NCBI RefSeq assembly: GCF_000023925.1
Contig: NC_013169.1
Coordinates: 1,240,001-1,304,000 of the forward strand
Source: Kytococcus sedentarius DSM 20547
GTDB taxonomy: Bacteria > Actinomycetota > Actinomycetes > Actinomycetales > Dermatophilaceae
Direction of reading: 5' to 3'
DNA: 64,000 nt
Shown here: positions 8,629-17,404 of the stretch, one piece after another
Numbering within the stretch: the first letter of the stretch is position 1
Layout of the letters: each line of letters starts with the position of its first letter
Translations under genes and position numbers: made by a program
The notes under the pieces: generated by a model
What the model was told of the DNA's origin: nothing
The model's input: the letters and a program-made list of their open reading frames with translations, nothing else
Databases searched by the model: none

Positions 8629-11588
8629 CCACCGGGAGCGGCCGGCCTGCCGGGTTGTCCTGGGTCCTGCGCGAGGGCTTCACCGAGGGGCGCCGGGCCG
8701 CGGGGTGCATCGCCGACCTGGCGGCCCTGCTGGACCGGGACGACCTCCCGCACCACCTGGGCCTGGCCCGGGCCCTGGGGCGCGCCGCCGACCCGGACCG
8801 CGCCGCCCTGGCCGCGGTCCGCATCGCCGAGGCGGCCGATGCGGGGCAGCGCCGCACCTGGGCACAGCGGATCGACGCGGCCGACCCGACCTCCGTCGAG
8901 GGGTCCGCAGCGCGCCTGGTGGCGGTCCTGGGGGCGAGCCGGGCGCTGGGGGACCACCTGGTGCGTCACCCCGAGCAGCTCGACCTCTTCACGGACCCGG
9001 AGCTCCCGGACGAGCAGGAGTCCCGCGAGGTGCTCCGGGACGCCGTCGAGTCCGCACTGGAGGCGGGGGAGTCCGGTGACGACGCACTGCGGGTGGCTTA
9101 CCGGGGGCAGGTGCTGCGCATCGCGGGCATCGACCTCACGGCCCCGGACCCCACCGAGGTGGTCGACCGGGTGGCCGCGGCCCTGGCGGACCTGGCCGGT
9201 GCTGCCCTGGAGGCCGCCCTGGTGATCGCCCGCCACGAGGTGCAGGACGCCGACGACGTGCGGCTGGCCGTCATCGCCATGGGCAAGACCGGAGGGCGGG
9301 AGCTGAACTACGTCAGCGACGTCGACGTCATCTTCGTGGCCGAGCCCGCCGAGGGCGTCGAGGAGGGCCACGCGCTGCAGGTGGGGGCCCGGTTGGCGAC
9401 CCGTCTCATGTCCGCCTGCGGCGCCTCGACCGCCGAGGGCACCCTCTGGCCCGTCGACGCCGCCCTGCGCCCGGAGGGCAAGGCCGGCCCGCTGGTGCGC
9501 ACGCTGGAGAGCTTCTCGCAGTACTACGAGCGGTGGGCCTCCACCTGGGAGTTCCAGGCCCTGCTCAAGGCGCGGCCGGTCGCCGGCGACACGGACCTGG
9601 GGCAGGCCTTCGTGGGCCTCGTGGACCCCTTGGTCTGGCAGGTCTCCCACCGCGACGGGTTCGTCGAGGGCGTCCAGCGCATGCGGCGCCGGGTGGAGGC
9701 CCACATCCCCGCCGCGGAGGCCAAGCGGCAGCTCAAGCTCGGCGCGGGTGGGCTGCGGGACATCGAGTTCTCGGTGCAGCTGTTGCAGCTCGTGCACGGG
9801 CGGGTGGACGAGGGCCTGCGCACCGGCAGCACCCTGCCGGGCCTCGCTGCCCTGGCGGCCGGCGGGTACGTCGCGCGCTCGGACGCCGCCGTGCTCGACC
9901 CCGCTTACCGACTGCTGCGCTCGCTGGAGCACCGCATCCAGCTCGACCGGTTGCGACGTTCCCACTTGGTGCCCACCGACCCCGACGACCTGCGCCGCCT
10001 GGGCCGCTCGATGGGGTGGTCCAAGGACCCGGCACAGGAGGTGGAGCGCCGATGGGGTGAGGTCTCCAAGGAGGTGCGGCGCCTGCACGAGCGGCTCTTC
10101 TACCGTCCCGTGCTGGCCGCCCTGTCGGACCTCACCGCCTCCCAGGCGCGCATGACCCCCGAGGCGGTCACCGAGCGGTTGGCCGCCCTCGGCTTCGCCG
10201 ACCCGGCGGGCTCGGTGCGCCACCTGGAGGCCCTCACCAAGGGGGTCTCGCGCACCGCGGCCATCCAGCGCCAGCTCCTGCCGGCCATGCTCGGGTGGTT
10301 CGCCAGCTGGCCGGCGCCCGATGCGGGGCTGCTCGCCTTCCGCCGCATCAGCGAGTCCCTGGGCGGGACCCACTGGTACATGGCCATGTTGCGCGACGAG
10401 GGGCACGCCGCCGAGCGCTATGCACACGTGCTGTCCGCCAGCCGCTACCTGACGAGCCTGCTCGAGCGGGGGCCCGAGGCGGTCCGCCTGCTCGGGGAGC
10501 CCGAGGCCCTCGCGCCCACGGAGCGCGAAAAGATCCTGTCGCGCATGTCCAGCGCGGCGAAACGGGCCGAGTCGGTGGAGGGCGCCGCCCAGGCGGCTCG
10601 GGTCCTGCGGCGGACGGAGATCCTGCGGATGGGCATCGGCAGCCTCACCGGGACGTTGGACGGCGCCCAGGTCTCCGCGGGCCTGACCGCTGCGGCCGAG
10701 GCCCTGCTCGAGGCGGTGCTGCTCCGGGCCCTCGACGGGGACGCAACCGGGGTGGCGGTCATCGGGCTGGGGCGGCTCGGCGGTGCGGAGATGGGCTTCG
10801 CCAGCGATGCGGACCTCTTCGTCGTCCACGACGACGCACCGGGCCGGGCCGAGGCGGCGACAGCGGCGCTGAAAACCCTGCGCACCACCCTGGCGGGCGG
10901 CTCGGAGCCGCCGCTGGAGATCGACATCGACCTGCGTCCGGAGGGCAAGAGCGGCCCGACGGTCCGGGGCATCGCGTCGCTGGCGGAGTACTACGCCCGG
11001 TGGAGCTCCGCGTGGGAGGCCCAGGCGCTGGTGCGGGCGCGCCCGGTCGCGGGGGACCCGGCGCTGGCCGGTCGGGTGATGGAGCTCATCGACCCGCTCC
11101 GCTGGCCGGAGGGTGGGCTGGTGGAGTCCGCGGTGCGGGAGATGAGGGTGCTCAAGGCGCGCATGGAGGCCGAGCGCATCCCACGGGGCGGGGACCCCAA
11201 GCTCCACCTGAAGCTCGGACGGGGTGGTCTGTCCGACGTGGAGTGGACGGTGCAGATGCTGCAGATGCAGCACGCTGCGGCCGAGGAGTCCCTGCGCACG
11301 ACCAGCACGGTCGAGGCGCTGGCGGCGCTGCAGGAGCTCGGCCACGTGACGGGGGCTGACGCCGAGGCGCTGCGGGGTGCGTGGACGCTGGCCAGCGACG
11401 TGCGGGATGCCAGCATGCTGTGGCGGGGTCGTGCCACCGACAGCCTGCCGACCGACCCCCGGGACCGTGAGGGGGTCTCCCGCGCCATGGGGCGCCCGGC
11501 AGGTGCCGGTCCGGAGCTCACCGAGGAGTACCTGCGCCAGGCGCGGCGGGCGCGCGCCATGGTCGAGCGGCTCTTCTACGATTCGTAG
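8625..11588 (+). CDS. glnE: Bifunctional glutamine synthetase adenylyltransferase/adenylyl-removing enzyme
   Basis: Adds or removes AMP on glutamine synthetase in response to nitrogen status. The 987-residue product has two nucleotidyltransferase modules: GKTGGRELNYVSDVDVIF near residue 220 (adenylyl-removing half) and GLGRLGGAEMGFASDADLF near residue 715 (adenylyltransferase half), each with the DxD metal pair. Each is followed by a helical GlnE domain (LKLGAGGLRDIEFSVQ and LKLGRGGLSDVEWTVQ). GTG 8625 overlaps the glnA2 stop as GTGA. The modified target is normally GlnA1, which is not in this window. Its TAG stop forms part of the -10 box of the next gene. Confidence 0.95.
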   Translation: MTTGSGRPAGLSWVLREGFTEGRRAAGCIADLAALLDRDDLPHHLGLARALGRAADPDRAALAAVRIAEAADAGQRRTWAQRIDAADPTSVEGSAARLVAVLGASRALGDHLVRHPEQLDLFTDPELPDEQESREVLRDAVESALEAGESGDDALRVAYRGQVLRIAGIDLTAPDPTEVVDRVAAALADLAGAALEAALVIARHEVQDADDVRLAVIAMGKTGGRELNYVSDVDVIFVAEPAEGVEEGHALQVGARLATRLMSACGASTAEGTLWPVDAALRPEGKAGPLVRTLESFSQYYERWASTWEFQALLKARPVAGDTDLGQAFVGLVDPLVWQVSHRDGFVEGVQRMRRRVEAHIPAAEAKRQLKLGAGGLRDIEFSVQLLQLVHGRVDEGLRTGSTLPGLAALAAGGYVARSDAAVLDPAYRLLRSLEHRIQLDRLRRSHLVPTDPDDLRRLGRSMGWSKDPAQEVERRWGEVSKEVRRLHERLFYRPVLAALSDLTASQARMTPEAVTERLAALGFADPAGSVRHLEALTKGVSRTAAIQRQLLPAMLGWFASWPAPDAGLLAFRRISESLGGTHWYMAMLRDEGHAAERYAHVLSASRYLTSLLERGPEAVRLLGEPEALAPTEREKILSRMSSAAKRAESVEGAAQAARVLRRTEILRMGIGSLTGTLDGAQVSAGLTAAAEALLEAVLLRALDGDATGVAVIGLGRLGGAEMGFASDADLFVVHDDAPGRAEAATAALKTLRTTLAGGSEPPLEIDIDLRPEGKSGPTVRGIASLAEYYARWSSAWEAQALVRARPVAGDPALAGRVMELIDPLRWPEGGLVESAVREMRVLKARMEAERIPRGGDPKLHLKLGRGGLSDVEWTVQMLQMQHAAAEESLRTTSTVEALAALQELGHVTGADAEALRGAWTLASDVRDASMLWRGRATDSLPTDPRDREGVSRAMGRPAGAGPELTEEYLRQARRARAMVERLFYDS

Positions 11589-11591
11589 ACT
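11586..11591 (+). promoter_or_regulatory. -10 box for the 210-aa hypothetical gene (leaderless)
   Basis: TAGACT lies 7 nt upstream of GTG 11599, and its TAG is the stop codon of glnE. No Shine-Dalgarno sequence lies between them. Confidence 0.5.
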
Positions 11592-11598
11592 GCTGCCC

Positions 11599-12231
11599 GT
11601 GAACCCCGTCGACGTCGTGAGCCCTGCGCACTCCGCCCTGCTGTGGTTCGCGGGCGACGTGGAGACGGTCACCGACTGGCTCACCGACGGTGTGGTGGCC
11701 GCCGAGGTGGCCGCAGGCGAGGGGTGGACGGTCGTGCGCCCGCTGGCCGTCCCGGACGGTCTGGGGCCCTACGGTGACGCGCTGGGGCTGACCCTGAGCC
11801 GTCCCGTCCCGACGGAGCTGTTGCCGGTGATCGGCTTCACCGAGCGCGAGGGCCTGCTCGTCGTCGCGGCGGCGACCCACCACGAACCCCGCCTGCACTG
11901 GGTGGCCGTCCTGCCCGGGGTCGGGCCCCACCCGCTCGTGGACCTCCCCGTCTGCGGGCCTCGTTTCCTCGCCCAGGCGGCGGGGGCGCCCGAGGCCGCC
12001 GATGAGGTGACGGCCCTGGTCTCGCTGGGCCGGGGCGCGAACAGCGGGCCACGGGAGTTCGGCACCCGGCTGGCCCTCACCCTGGGGCTTCCGGGGGCCC
12101 CGCTGTTCCGCCGGCCCGGGCAGCTGCCCGGCGCCCGCACGGCCGAGCCCGACCCCCGCGAGGTGCAGCGCTTCCTGTCCGTGCTGTCCGACCGGCTGGT
12201 CGAGCGCGCCGAGGCGGAGGGCGACCGATGA
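11599..12231 (+). CDS. Conserved-looking hypothetical protein, 210 aa
   Basis: I do not recognise this protein. It is soluble-looking, without signal peptide, membrane segment or obvious catalytic motif: MNPVDVVSPAHSALLWFAGD at the start, a middle part rich in short beta-type stretches, and a charged helical C-terminus (VLSDRLVERAEAEGDR). Codon use is typical of the neighbours. The GTG at 11599 fits a leaderless promoter whose -10 box covers the glnE stop. Its own stop overlaps the next ATG as ATGA, so it is translationally coupled to the HisA-like/SseB fusion. By position it may belong to a former histidine-operon neighbourhood, but nothing in the sequence shows such a role. Confidence 0.75.
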   Translation: MNPVDVVSPAHSALLWFAGDVETVTDWLTDGVVAAEVAAGEGWTVVRPLAVPDGLGPYGDALGLTLSRPVPTELLPVIGFTEREGLLVVAAATHHEPRLHWVAVLPGVGPHPLVDLPVCGPRFLAQAAGAPEAADEVTALVSLGRGANSGPREFGTRLALTLGLPGAPLFRRPGQLPGARTAEPDPREVQRFLSVLSDRLVERAEAEGDR

Positions 12232-13652
12232 GGGCGCGCGTGCCGCTGCGCCTGTGGCCCGCCGTGGACGTCCGCGGTGGGCGGACGGCCCAGGTCGACC
12301 CCGACAGTCCGCTGTCCGACCCGCAGGCCGCGGTGGACCACTGGGTGGCCCAGGGGGCCGAGCGCCTCCACCTGGTGGACCTGGACCGCGCCACCGGCGC
12401 CGGGGAGAACGACGCCCTGCTCGAGCGGCTGGTGCGCCGGGCCAGCGTGCCCGTGGAGGTCTCCGGCGGCATCCTGTCGCCCCGGGACGTCGAACGGGCC
12501 CTCTCCTGGGGTGCGGTGGCCGTGACCACCTCGTCGGCACTGTGGGCGGACCCCGCAGCGGCCCTGGAGTGGCTGCAGGGGTGCGGGGCCGAGGTGCAGG
12601 TGGGGATCGACCTGGTGGGGGACCGGGTGGTGGCGCGGGGGACCGACCTCGCGCTGGGGCCGGTCGCGGACCTGTGGCCGGACCTCGCCGGTCTGGGGGA
12701 GCGGCGGTGGGTGCTGGCCTCCGCTGCGGCCGACGGACGCATGACGGGGCCCGACCTCGCGGGCCTGCGCGCCGCCACCGAGCACTTGACCGGCACGCTG
12801 ATCGCGTCCGGCGGGGTGAGCACCACCGGCGACCTCGTGGCGGTCTCCAGCCTGCGGGGTGTCGCCGGGCCCGCCGTCGGCGAGGTGATCCTCGGGGCCG
12901 CGCTCTACGCCGGTGCGGTCGACCTCGGGCGGGCCCAGCGCCTGCTCGGGGAGATCGCTGGGCCGCAGGAGCGGCCGGCAACGGACTCCGCGGGTGTGGC
13001 CTGGGAGGGACGCGAGCTGCAGCCGGGGGAGTTCGACGACGACGACGGGGGACTGGACCCCCGCCTCCCGACGCCCGGTGAGCCGCCACTGTCGGACGCC
13101 GAGCTGGTGGCCGCCCTCGACGAGGCGCGGGTGTTCGTCGCGCTGCTGGCCGAGGAGGGGGCGGAGTCGGCCGACCTGTCCGTCGCGCAGGTCACCACCC
13201 CGGAGGGCTGGTCGGCGCTGCCGGTGTTCACCACGGTCGACGCGGTCGGCGACTGGCGAGGTGACGCTCGGCCGGTGCCGGTGCGGGGTCACCTCGCCGC
13301 GCAGGCCGCGGTGGGCGACGGGGCCGCCGCCCTCGTCCTCGATGCGGGGTCGTCCCGTCCCCGGGTGGTGCGCCCCTCCATGACCAGTGCCCTCGCACGG
13401 CGCATGGAGTGGGAGCGCCCCGTCGACGACGCGGTGGTGCTCGCGGGCCTGCGGCAGCTCAAGGAGCACCCGGCGGTGACCGGGGTCGCGCTGCGCTCGG
13501 GTCCGTCGGGGGAGCTGGTCATCGGTCTGCGGGGTGTGCAGGATGACCGCGAGGCGGGTCTGCTGGTCGCCGGTGTGCTGCAGGACCCCGAGGTGCGCTC
13601 CCGGGTGGACGGCGTCATCGTCAGCGCCCTCGGCTTGGACGCCAGCGCCTGA
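12228..13652 (+). CDS. Fusion of a degenerate HisA/PriA-like barrel with a C-terminal SseB domain
   Basis: A 474-residue two-domain protein. Residues 5-245 follow the HisA/PriA (phosphoribosyl isomerase) fold: PAVDVRGGR, HLVDLDRATG, VEVSGGIL, VGIDLV, LIASGGVST and LGAALYA are all in order. However, the second catalytic Asp (Asp175 of mycobacterial PriA, in VVTDITKDG) aligns with Ser165 (VLASAAADG), and the phosphate-contacting Arg19 aligns with Gln22; the first Asp (Asp14) is kept. Isomerase activity is therefore doubtful. An acidic linker near residues 255-285 leads into an SseB-family domain (PLSDAELVAALDEARVFVAL to the end), a domain of unclear function that is often a separate gene between priA and infC in actinobacteria. 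The infC promoter's -35 box overlaps its 3' end. Confidence 0.8.
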   Translation: MRARVPLRLWPAVDVRGGRTAQVDPDSPLSDPQAAVDHWVAQGAERLHLVDLDRATGAGENDALLERLVRRASVPVEVSGGILSPRDVERALSWGAVAVTTSSALWADPAAALEWLQGCGAEVQVGIDLVGDRVVARGTDLALGPVADLWPDLAGLGERRWVLASAAADGRMTGPDLAGLRAATEHLTGTLIASGGVSTTGDLVAVSSLRGVAGPAVGEVILGAALYAGAVDLGRAQRLLGEIAGPQERPATDSAGVAWEGRELQPGEFDDDDGGLDPRLPTPGEPPLSDAELVAALDEARVFVALLAEEGAESADLSVAQVTTPEGWSALPVFTTVDAVGDWRGDARPVPVRGHLAAQAAVGDGAAALVLDAGSSRPRVVRPSMTSALARRMEWERPVDDAVVLAGLRQLKEHPAVTGVALRSGPSGELVIGLRGVQDDREAGLLVAGVLQDPEVRSRVDGVIVSALGLDASA

Positions 13653-13663
13653 TCCGCTAGACT
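13635..13663 (+). promoter_or_regulatory. Promoter of the infC-rpmI-rplT operon
   Basis: A -35 TTGGAC (13635-13640) and a -10 TAGACT (13658-13663) are separated by exactly 17 bp. This implies a 5' leader of about 250 nt before infC. Confidence 0.7.
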
Positions 13664-13828
13664 ATGCGTCTGAAGTGAGACCCTGTCTCCACCTGCACGC
13701 CGCCTGAGGCATGTGGGTCCTGCACCACCCGGTGCGCGGAAGGGCGAGTGACGAGTTCACGCGTCGTCCCGCAACGCCCCTGCATGGGGGTGTCAGCCGG
13801 GGCCACGTTCCGTGGCGGTGCGTGACAA

Positions 13829-13859
13829 GGGTCTCCGGGTGTGCCAGGAGGCCCTTTTT
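13829..13859 (+). terminator. Attenuator-type terminator in the infC leader
   Basis: An 8-bp stem (13829-13836 with 13847-13854, one G-T pair) closes a 10-nt loop and is followed by TTTTT. It sits within the transcribed leader, 60 nt before infC, and so probably limits read-through into the operon. The upstream leader (13670-13828) holds further inverted sequence that could form a competing structure. What it senses is not evident. Confidence 0.7.
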
Positions 13860-13918
13860 CCGTCCCATGCGGCGGAGGGGGCCAGGCACAGCCACTCGAC
13901 CGAACGAAGGAGAAGCAC

Positions 13919-14554
<636 letters not shown>

Positions 14555-14625
14555 GGCCCCGGCCTCGTGACACGGCACCCGCCGTGTCCCTTCCACCTGT
14601 CCGCCCGAACGAAGGGATCGGCACC

Positions 14626-14820
14626 ATGCCGAAGAACAAGACGCACTCCGGTACCAAGAAGCGCTTCCGCGTGACCGGTAGCGGCAAGATCATGCGCCAG
14701 CGCGCCCGCCACGTCCACAAGTTCCAGGAGCGTTCGTCCTCGGACGCCCGCCGCCTGGTGAACGACGTCCCCGTGGCCAAGGCCGACGAGAAGAAGATCA
14801 AGAAGCTGCTGGGTCGCTGA
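14626..14820 (+). CDS. rpmI: 50S ribosomal protein bL35
   Basis: A 64-residue basic ribosomal protein that begins MPKNKTHSGTKKRFRVTGSG and ends KKIKKLLGR, full length for the family. ATG 14626 is preceded by GAAGGGA (14611-14617). It lies between infC and rplT in the conserved order and probably shares their regulated transcript. Confidence 0.97.
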   Translation: MPKNKTHSGTKKRFRVTGSGKIMRQRARHVHKFQERSSSDARRLVNDVPVAKADEKKIKKLLGR

Positions 14821-14870
14821 CCCGCGCCTGATCTCCCCCGAAACCACCCCCGAAGTCAAGGAGTACTCAC

Positions 14871-15362
14871 GTGGCACGCGTGAAGCGGGCAGTCAACGCC
14901 CACAAGAAGCGTCGAGTCGTTCTCGAGCGCGCCAGCGGTTACCGCGGTCAGCGTTCGCGTCTCTACCGCAAGGCCAAGGAGCAGGTCACCCACTCGCTGG
15001 TCTACTCGTTCGACCACCGTCGCGACCGGAAGGGTGACTTCCGTCGCCTGTGGATCCAGCGCATCAACGCTGCGGCCCGCGCCAACGGCATGACCTACAA
15101 CCGCTTCATCCAGGGCCTGAAGGTCGCTGAGATCGAGGTCGACCGTCGCATGCTGGCCGAGCTGGCCGTCAACGACCCGGAGGCGTTCACCGCCCTGGTC
15201 GAGATCTCCCGCGCCAACGTCCCCGCCGTGAAGGGTGACGAGAGCGCGACCGCGGGCGCTGCGCCCCGTGGTCAGGAGGCCGCCACCGCCGCGGCCCAGG
15301 CCGGCGACGCCGCCTCCGTCGAGGCGAGCAAGCAGGCCGAGAACGTGGCCTCCAAGGCCTGA
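14871..15362 (+). CDS. rplT: 50S ribosomal protein bL20 with an Ala-rich C-terminal extension
   Basis: An early-assembly 23S rRNA-binding protein. GTG 14871 follows AAGGAG at 14858-14863. The first 120 residues are a complete L20 ([20 protein letters not shown], then [20 protein letters not shown], then [20 protein letters not shown]). The family normally ends near residue 120; this one continues about 40 residues in a low-complexity Ala/Glu tail ([19 protein letters not shown]...) that is probably disordered. L20 represses its own operon in several bacteria; such a site was not identified here. Confidence 0.96.
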   Translation: MARVKRAVNAHKKRRVVLERASGYRGQRSRLYRKAKEQVTHSLVYSFDHRRDRKGDFRRLWIQRINAAARANGMTYNRFIQGLKVAEIEVDRRMLAELAVNDPEAFTALVEISRANVPAVKGDESATAGAAPRGQEAATAAAQAGDAASVEASKQAENVASKA

Positions 15363-15393
15363 GCGCGACACCCCTGAGAACGCCGGTCCACCT

Positions 15394-16203
15394 GTGCACC
15401 CTCGTGACTCCCAGCTGACACCCTCGTCGGCCCGGGTCCGAGCGGCGGTACAGCTGGGCCGGCGTTCCTCGCGTCGGCGGACGGGCCGGTACCTGGTCGA
15501 GGGGCCGCAGTGCGTGCGGGAGCTCCTGCGCTGGCAGCCCGAGCTGGCCGACGACGTCTTCGTCACGCGGGACTTCCTGGACCGGTCCCCAGAGTTCGTC
15601 GAGCTCGTGGCCGAGACCCCCGTGCACGCCCATCTGGTGTCTGATGCGGTGGTCCGGGTGGTGGCGGATGCTGACACCCCGCCGGGCATCGTGGCCGTGG
15701 CCCGCTGGCAGCCGGCGGACCTGGCCGACTGCCTCGGCCGGCTGGGGCCCCAGGGTTTCGGCGCCGTCCTGTCAGAGGTCCGTGACCCCGGGAACCTCGG
15801 CACCGTCATCCGGGCAGCCGATGCGGCAGGGGCCGCCTTCGTGGTCGTGACCGACGCGTCCGTCGACGTGACCAACCCCAAGGTCGTGCGGTCCACGGCG
15901 GGCTCGCTGCACCACATCGACGTGGTCACGGGCATTGCCTTCCCCGACCTGCGCGCCGCGACCGGTGGCACCGTGCGGCTGGTGGCCGCCGACGGCTACG
16001 CGAGCACCCAGCTGCCCGAGGCAGACCTGGACGGTCCCCACCTGTGGGTCTTCGGCAACGAGGCCCGCGGGTTGCCGGACGACCAGGTGGCCGCCTGCGA
16101 CGCCGCCGTGGCCGTGCCGCTGCACGGCCGTGCGGAGTCCCTCAACCTGGGCACCGCTGCCGCCGTCTGCCTGTACGCCTCGGCGATGCGCCCCGGTTCC
16201 TGA
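15394..16203 (+). CDS. TrmH/SpoU-family RNA 2'-O-methyltransferase
   Basis: A SAM-dependent rRNA or tRNA ribose methylase of the SPOUT class, 269 residues from GTG 15394. An N-terminal substrate-binding domain (VRAAVQLGRRSSRRRTGRYLVEGPQ) is followed by the three SPOUT motifs: VRDPGNLGTVIRAADAAG, LWVFGNEARGLPD and VPLHGRAESLNLGTAAAVCL, which form the knotted cofactor site. It follows rplT by 31 nt and may share its transcript. The same arrangement (infC-rpmI-rplT-tsnR-type methylase-pheST) is found in mycobacteria. The exact target nucleotide cannot be told from sequence. Confidence 0.9.
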   Translation: MHPRDSQLTPSSARVRAAVQLGRRSSRRRTGRYLVEGPQCVRELLRWQPELADDVFVTRDFLDRSPEFVELVAETPVHAHLVSDAVVRVVADADTPPGIVAVARWQPADLADCLGRLGPQGFGAVLSEVRDPGNLGTVIRAADAAGAAFVVVTDASVDVTNPKVVRSTAGSLHHIDVVTGIAFPDLRAATGGTVRLVAADGYASTQLPEADLDGPHLWVFGNEARGLPDDQVAACDAAVAVPLHGRAESLNLGTAAAVCLYASAMRPGS

Positions 16204-16211
16204 CATGCGCA

Positions 16212-16232
16212 CGGCCGGCCCCTGACCGGCCG
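16212..16232 (+). terminator. Hairpin after the SpoU methyltransferase
   Basis: A 7-bp GC stem (16212-16218 with 16226-16232) with a 7-nt loop, located just after the stop codon and before the pheST promoter. No T tract. Confidence 0.45.
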
Positions 16233-16272
16233 GTACCGGCCCACCACGGCCGGGCTCCGGGCCCGCGCCCCG

Positions 16273-16278
16273 TAGGAT
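16273..16278 (+). promoter_or_regulatory. -10 box of pheST (leaderless)
   Basis: TAGGAT lies 7 nt upstream of ATG 16286, placing the transcription start at or next to the start codon. This supports 16286 over the ATG at 16277, which overlaps the box. Confidence 0.6.
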
Positions 16279-16285
16279 GCCGGGC

Positions 16286-17404
16286 ATGCCGAGCACGCCC
16301 CCTCCGGACGAGTCCACCCCCACCCCCCCGAGTGCGCCCGACGCCGCGCCCGCGATCACCCCCGAGGTGGTCGAGGAGCACGTGGCGGCCGGTCTGGCTG
16401 CCTTCGAGGCCGCGTCCACGCTCGAGGAGCTGAAGACCGCCCGTCTGGCCCACCTGGGCGACAAGGCCCCGATCTCCCTGGCCAACCGGAGCATCGGTGG
16501 TCTGCCCCCGCAGGAGAAGGCCTCGGCGGGCAAGCTCGTCGGCATGGCCAAGGGCCGGCTGAGCAAGGCACTGGCCTCCCGCGAGGAGGTGCTGCAGGCC
16601 GAGCGCGCCGAGCAGATCCTGGTCGAGGAGACGGTCGACGTGACCGCCGTGCCCGCCCGCCGCAGTGTGGGCTCCCGCCACCCGGTGGAGCTCATCCAGC
16701 AGCGCATGGGCGAGATCTTCACCGGCCTCGGCTGGGAGATCGGCGAGGGGCCCGAGGTCGAGGCCGAGTGGTTCAACTTCGACGCCCTGAACTTCGATGC
16801 CGACCACCCCGCCCGTGCGGAGGCCGACACCTTCTACGTCGACCCGCCGGAGCGCCACCTGGTGGTGCGCACGCACACCTCGCCGGTCCAGGCCCGGTCC
16901 CTGCTGGAGCGGGGCGCGCCGCTGTACGTGGCGGTCCCCGGCAAGGTCGGTCGCACCGACGAGATCGATGCCACCCACCTGCCGATCTTCCACCAGATCG
17001 AGGGGCTGGCGGTGGACAAGGGCCTCACCATGGCCCACCTGCGCGGCACCCTCGACCACTTCGCCAAGCAGCTGTTCGGCGAGGGCATCACCACGCGCCT
17101 GCGCCCCAACTTCTTCCCGTTCACCGAGCCCAGCGCGGAGATGGACTTTCTCTGCCCGGTCTGCCGCTGCGAGGACGACGCGTGCCGTACCTGCGGGGGC
17201 ACGGGCTGGATCGAGTGGGGTGGCTGCGGCATGGTCCACCCCAACGTCCTGCGCGCCTGTGGTGTGGATCCCGAGGTGTACTCGGGCTTCGCCTTCGGCA
17301 TGGGCGTCGAGCGCGCCCTCATCTTCCGCAACGGGGTGGGGGACCTGCGGGACCTCATCGAGGGGGACGTCCGCTTCAACACGAACTTCACGGTGGAGGT
17401 CTGA
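16286..17404 (+). CDS. pheS: Phenylalanine-tRNA ligase alpha subunit
   Basis: Catalytic subunit of the (alpha-beta)2 synthetase that charges tRNA-Phe. It is 372 residues from ATG 16286, with an N-terminal Pro-rich segment, the tRNA-binding coiled coil (about residues 30-110) and class II motifs: SRHPVELIQQRMGEIF, motif 2 in VVRTHTSPVQAR, then FHQIEGLAVD, and motif 3 FAFGMGVERALI. A Cys cluster (CPVCRCEDDACRTCGGTGWIE) is present, as in many bacterial PheS. pheT begins at the stop codon (TGATG overlap). No T-box or attenuator is visible; the message seems leaderless. Confidence 0.96.
   Translation: MPSTPPPDESTPTPPSAPDAAPAITPEVVEEHVAAGLAAFEAASTLEELKTARLAHLGDKAPISLANRSIGGLPPQEKASAGKLVGMAKGRLSKALASREEVLQAERAEQILVEETVDVTAVPARRSVGSRHPVELIQQRMGEIFTGLGWEIGEGPEVEAEWFNFDALNFDADHPARAEADTFYVDPPERHLVVRTHTSPVQARSLLERGAPLYVAVPGKVGRTDEIDATHLPIFHQIEGLAVDKGLTMAHLRGTLDHFAKQLFGEGITTRLRPNFFPFTEPSAEMDFLCPVCRCEDDACRTCGGTGWIEWGGCGMVHPNVLRACGVDPEVYSGFAFGMGVERALIFRNGVGDLRDLIEGDVRFNTNFTVEV

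Noticed and set aside
8610-11684. A 1024-codon open frame antisense to glnE
   Set aside because: Composition is typical of an antisense shadow of a high-GC gene; glnE on the plus strand has complete catalytic motifs.
13841-13918. A longer infC start at GTG 13841
   Set aside because: It lies within the attenuator hairpin, lacks a ribosome site and adds residues not expected in IF-3.
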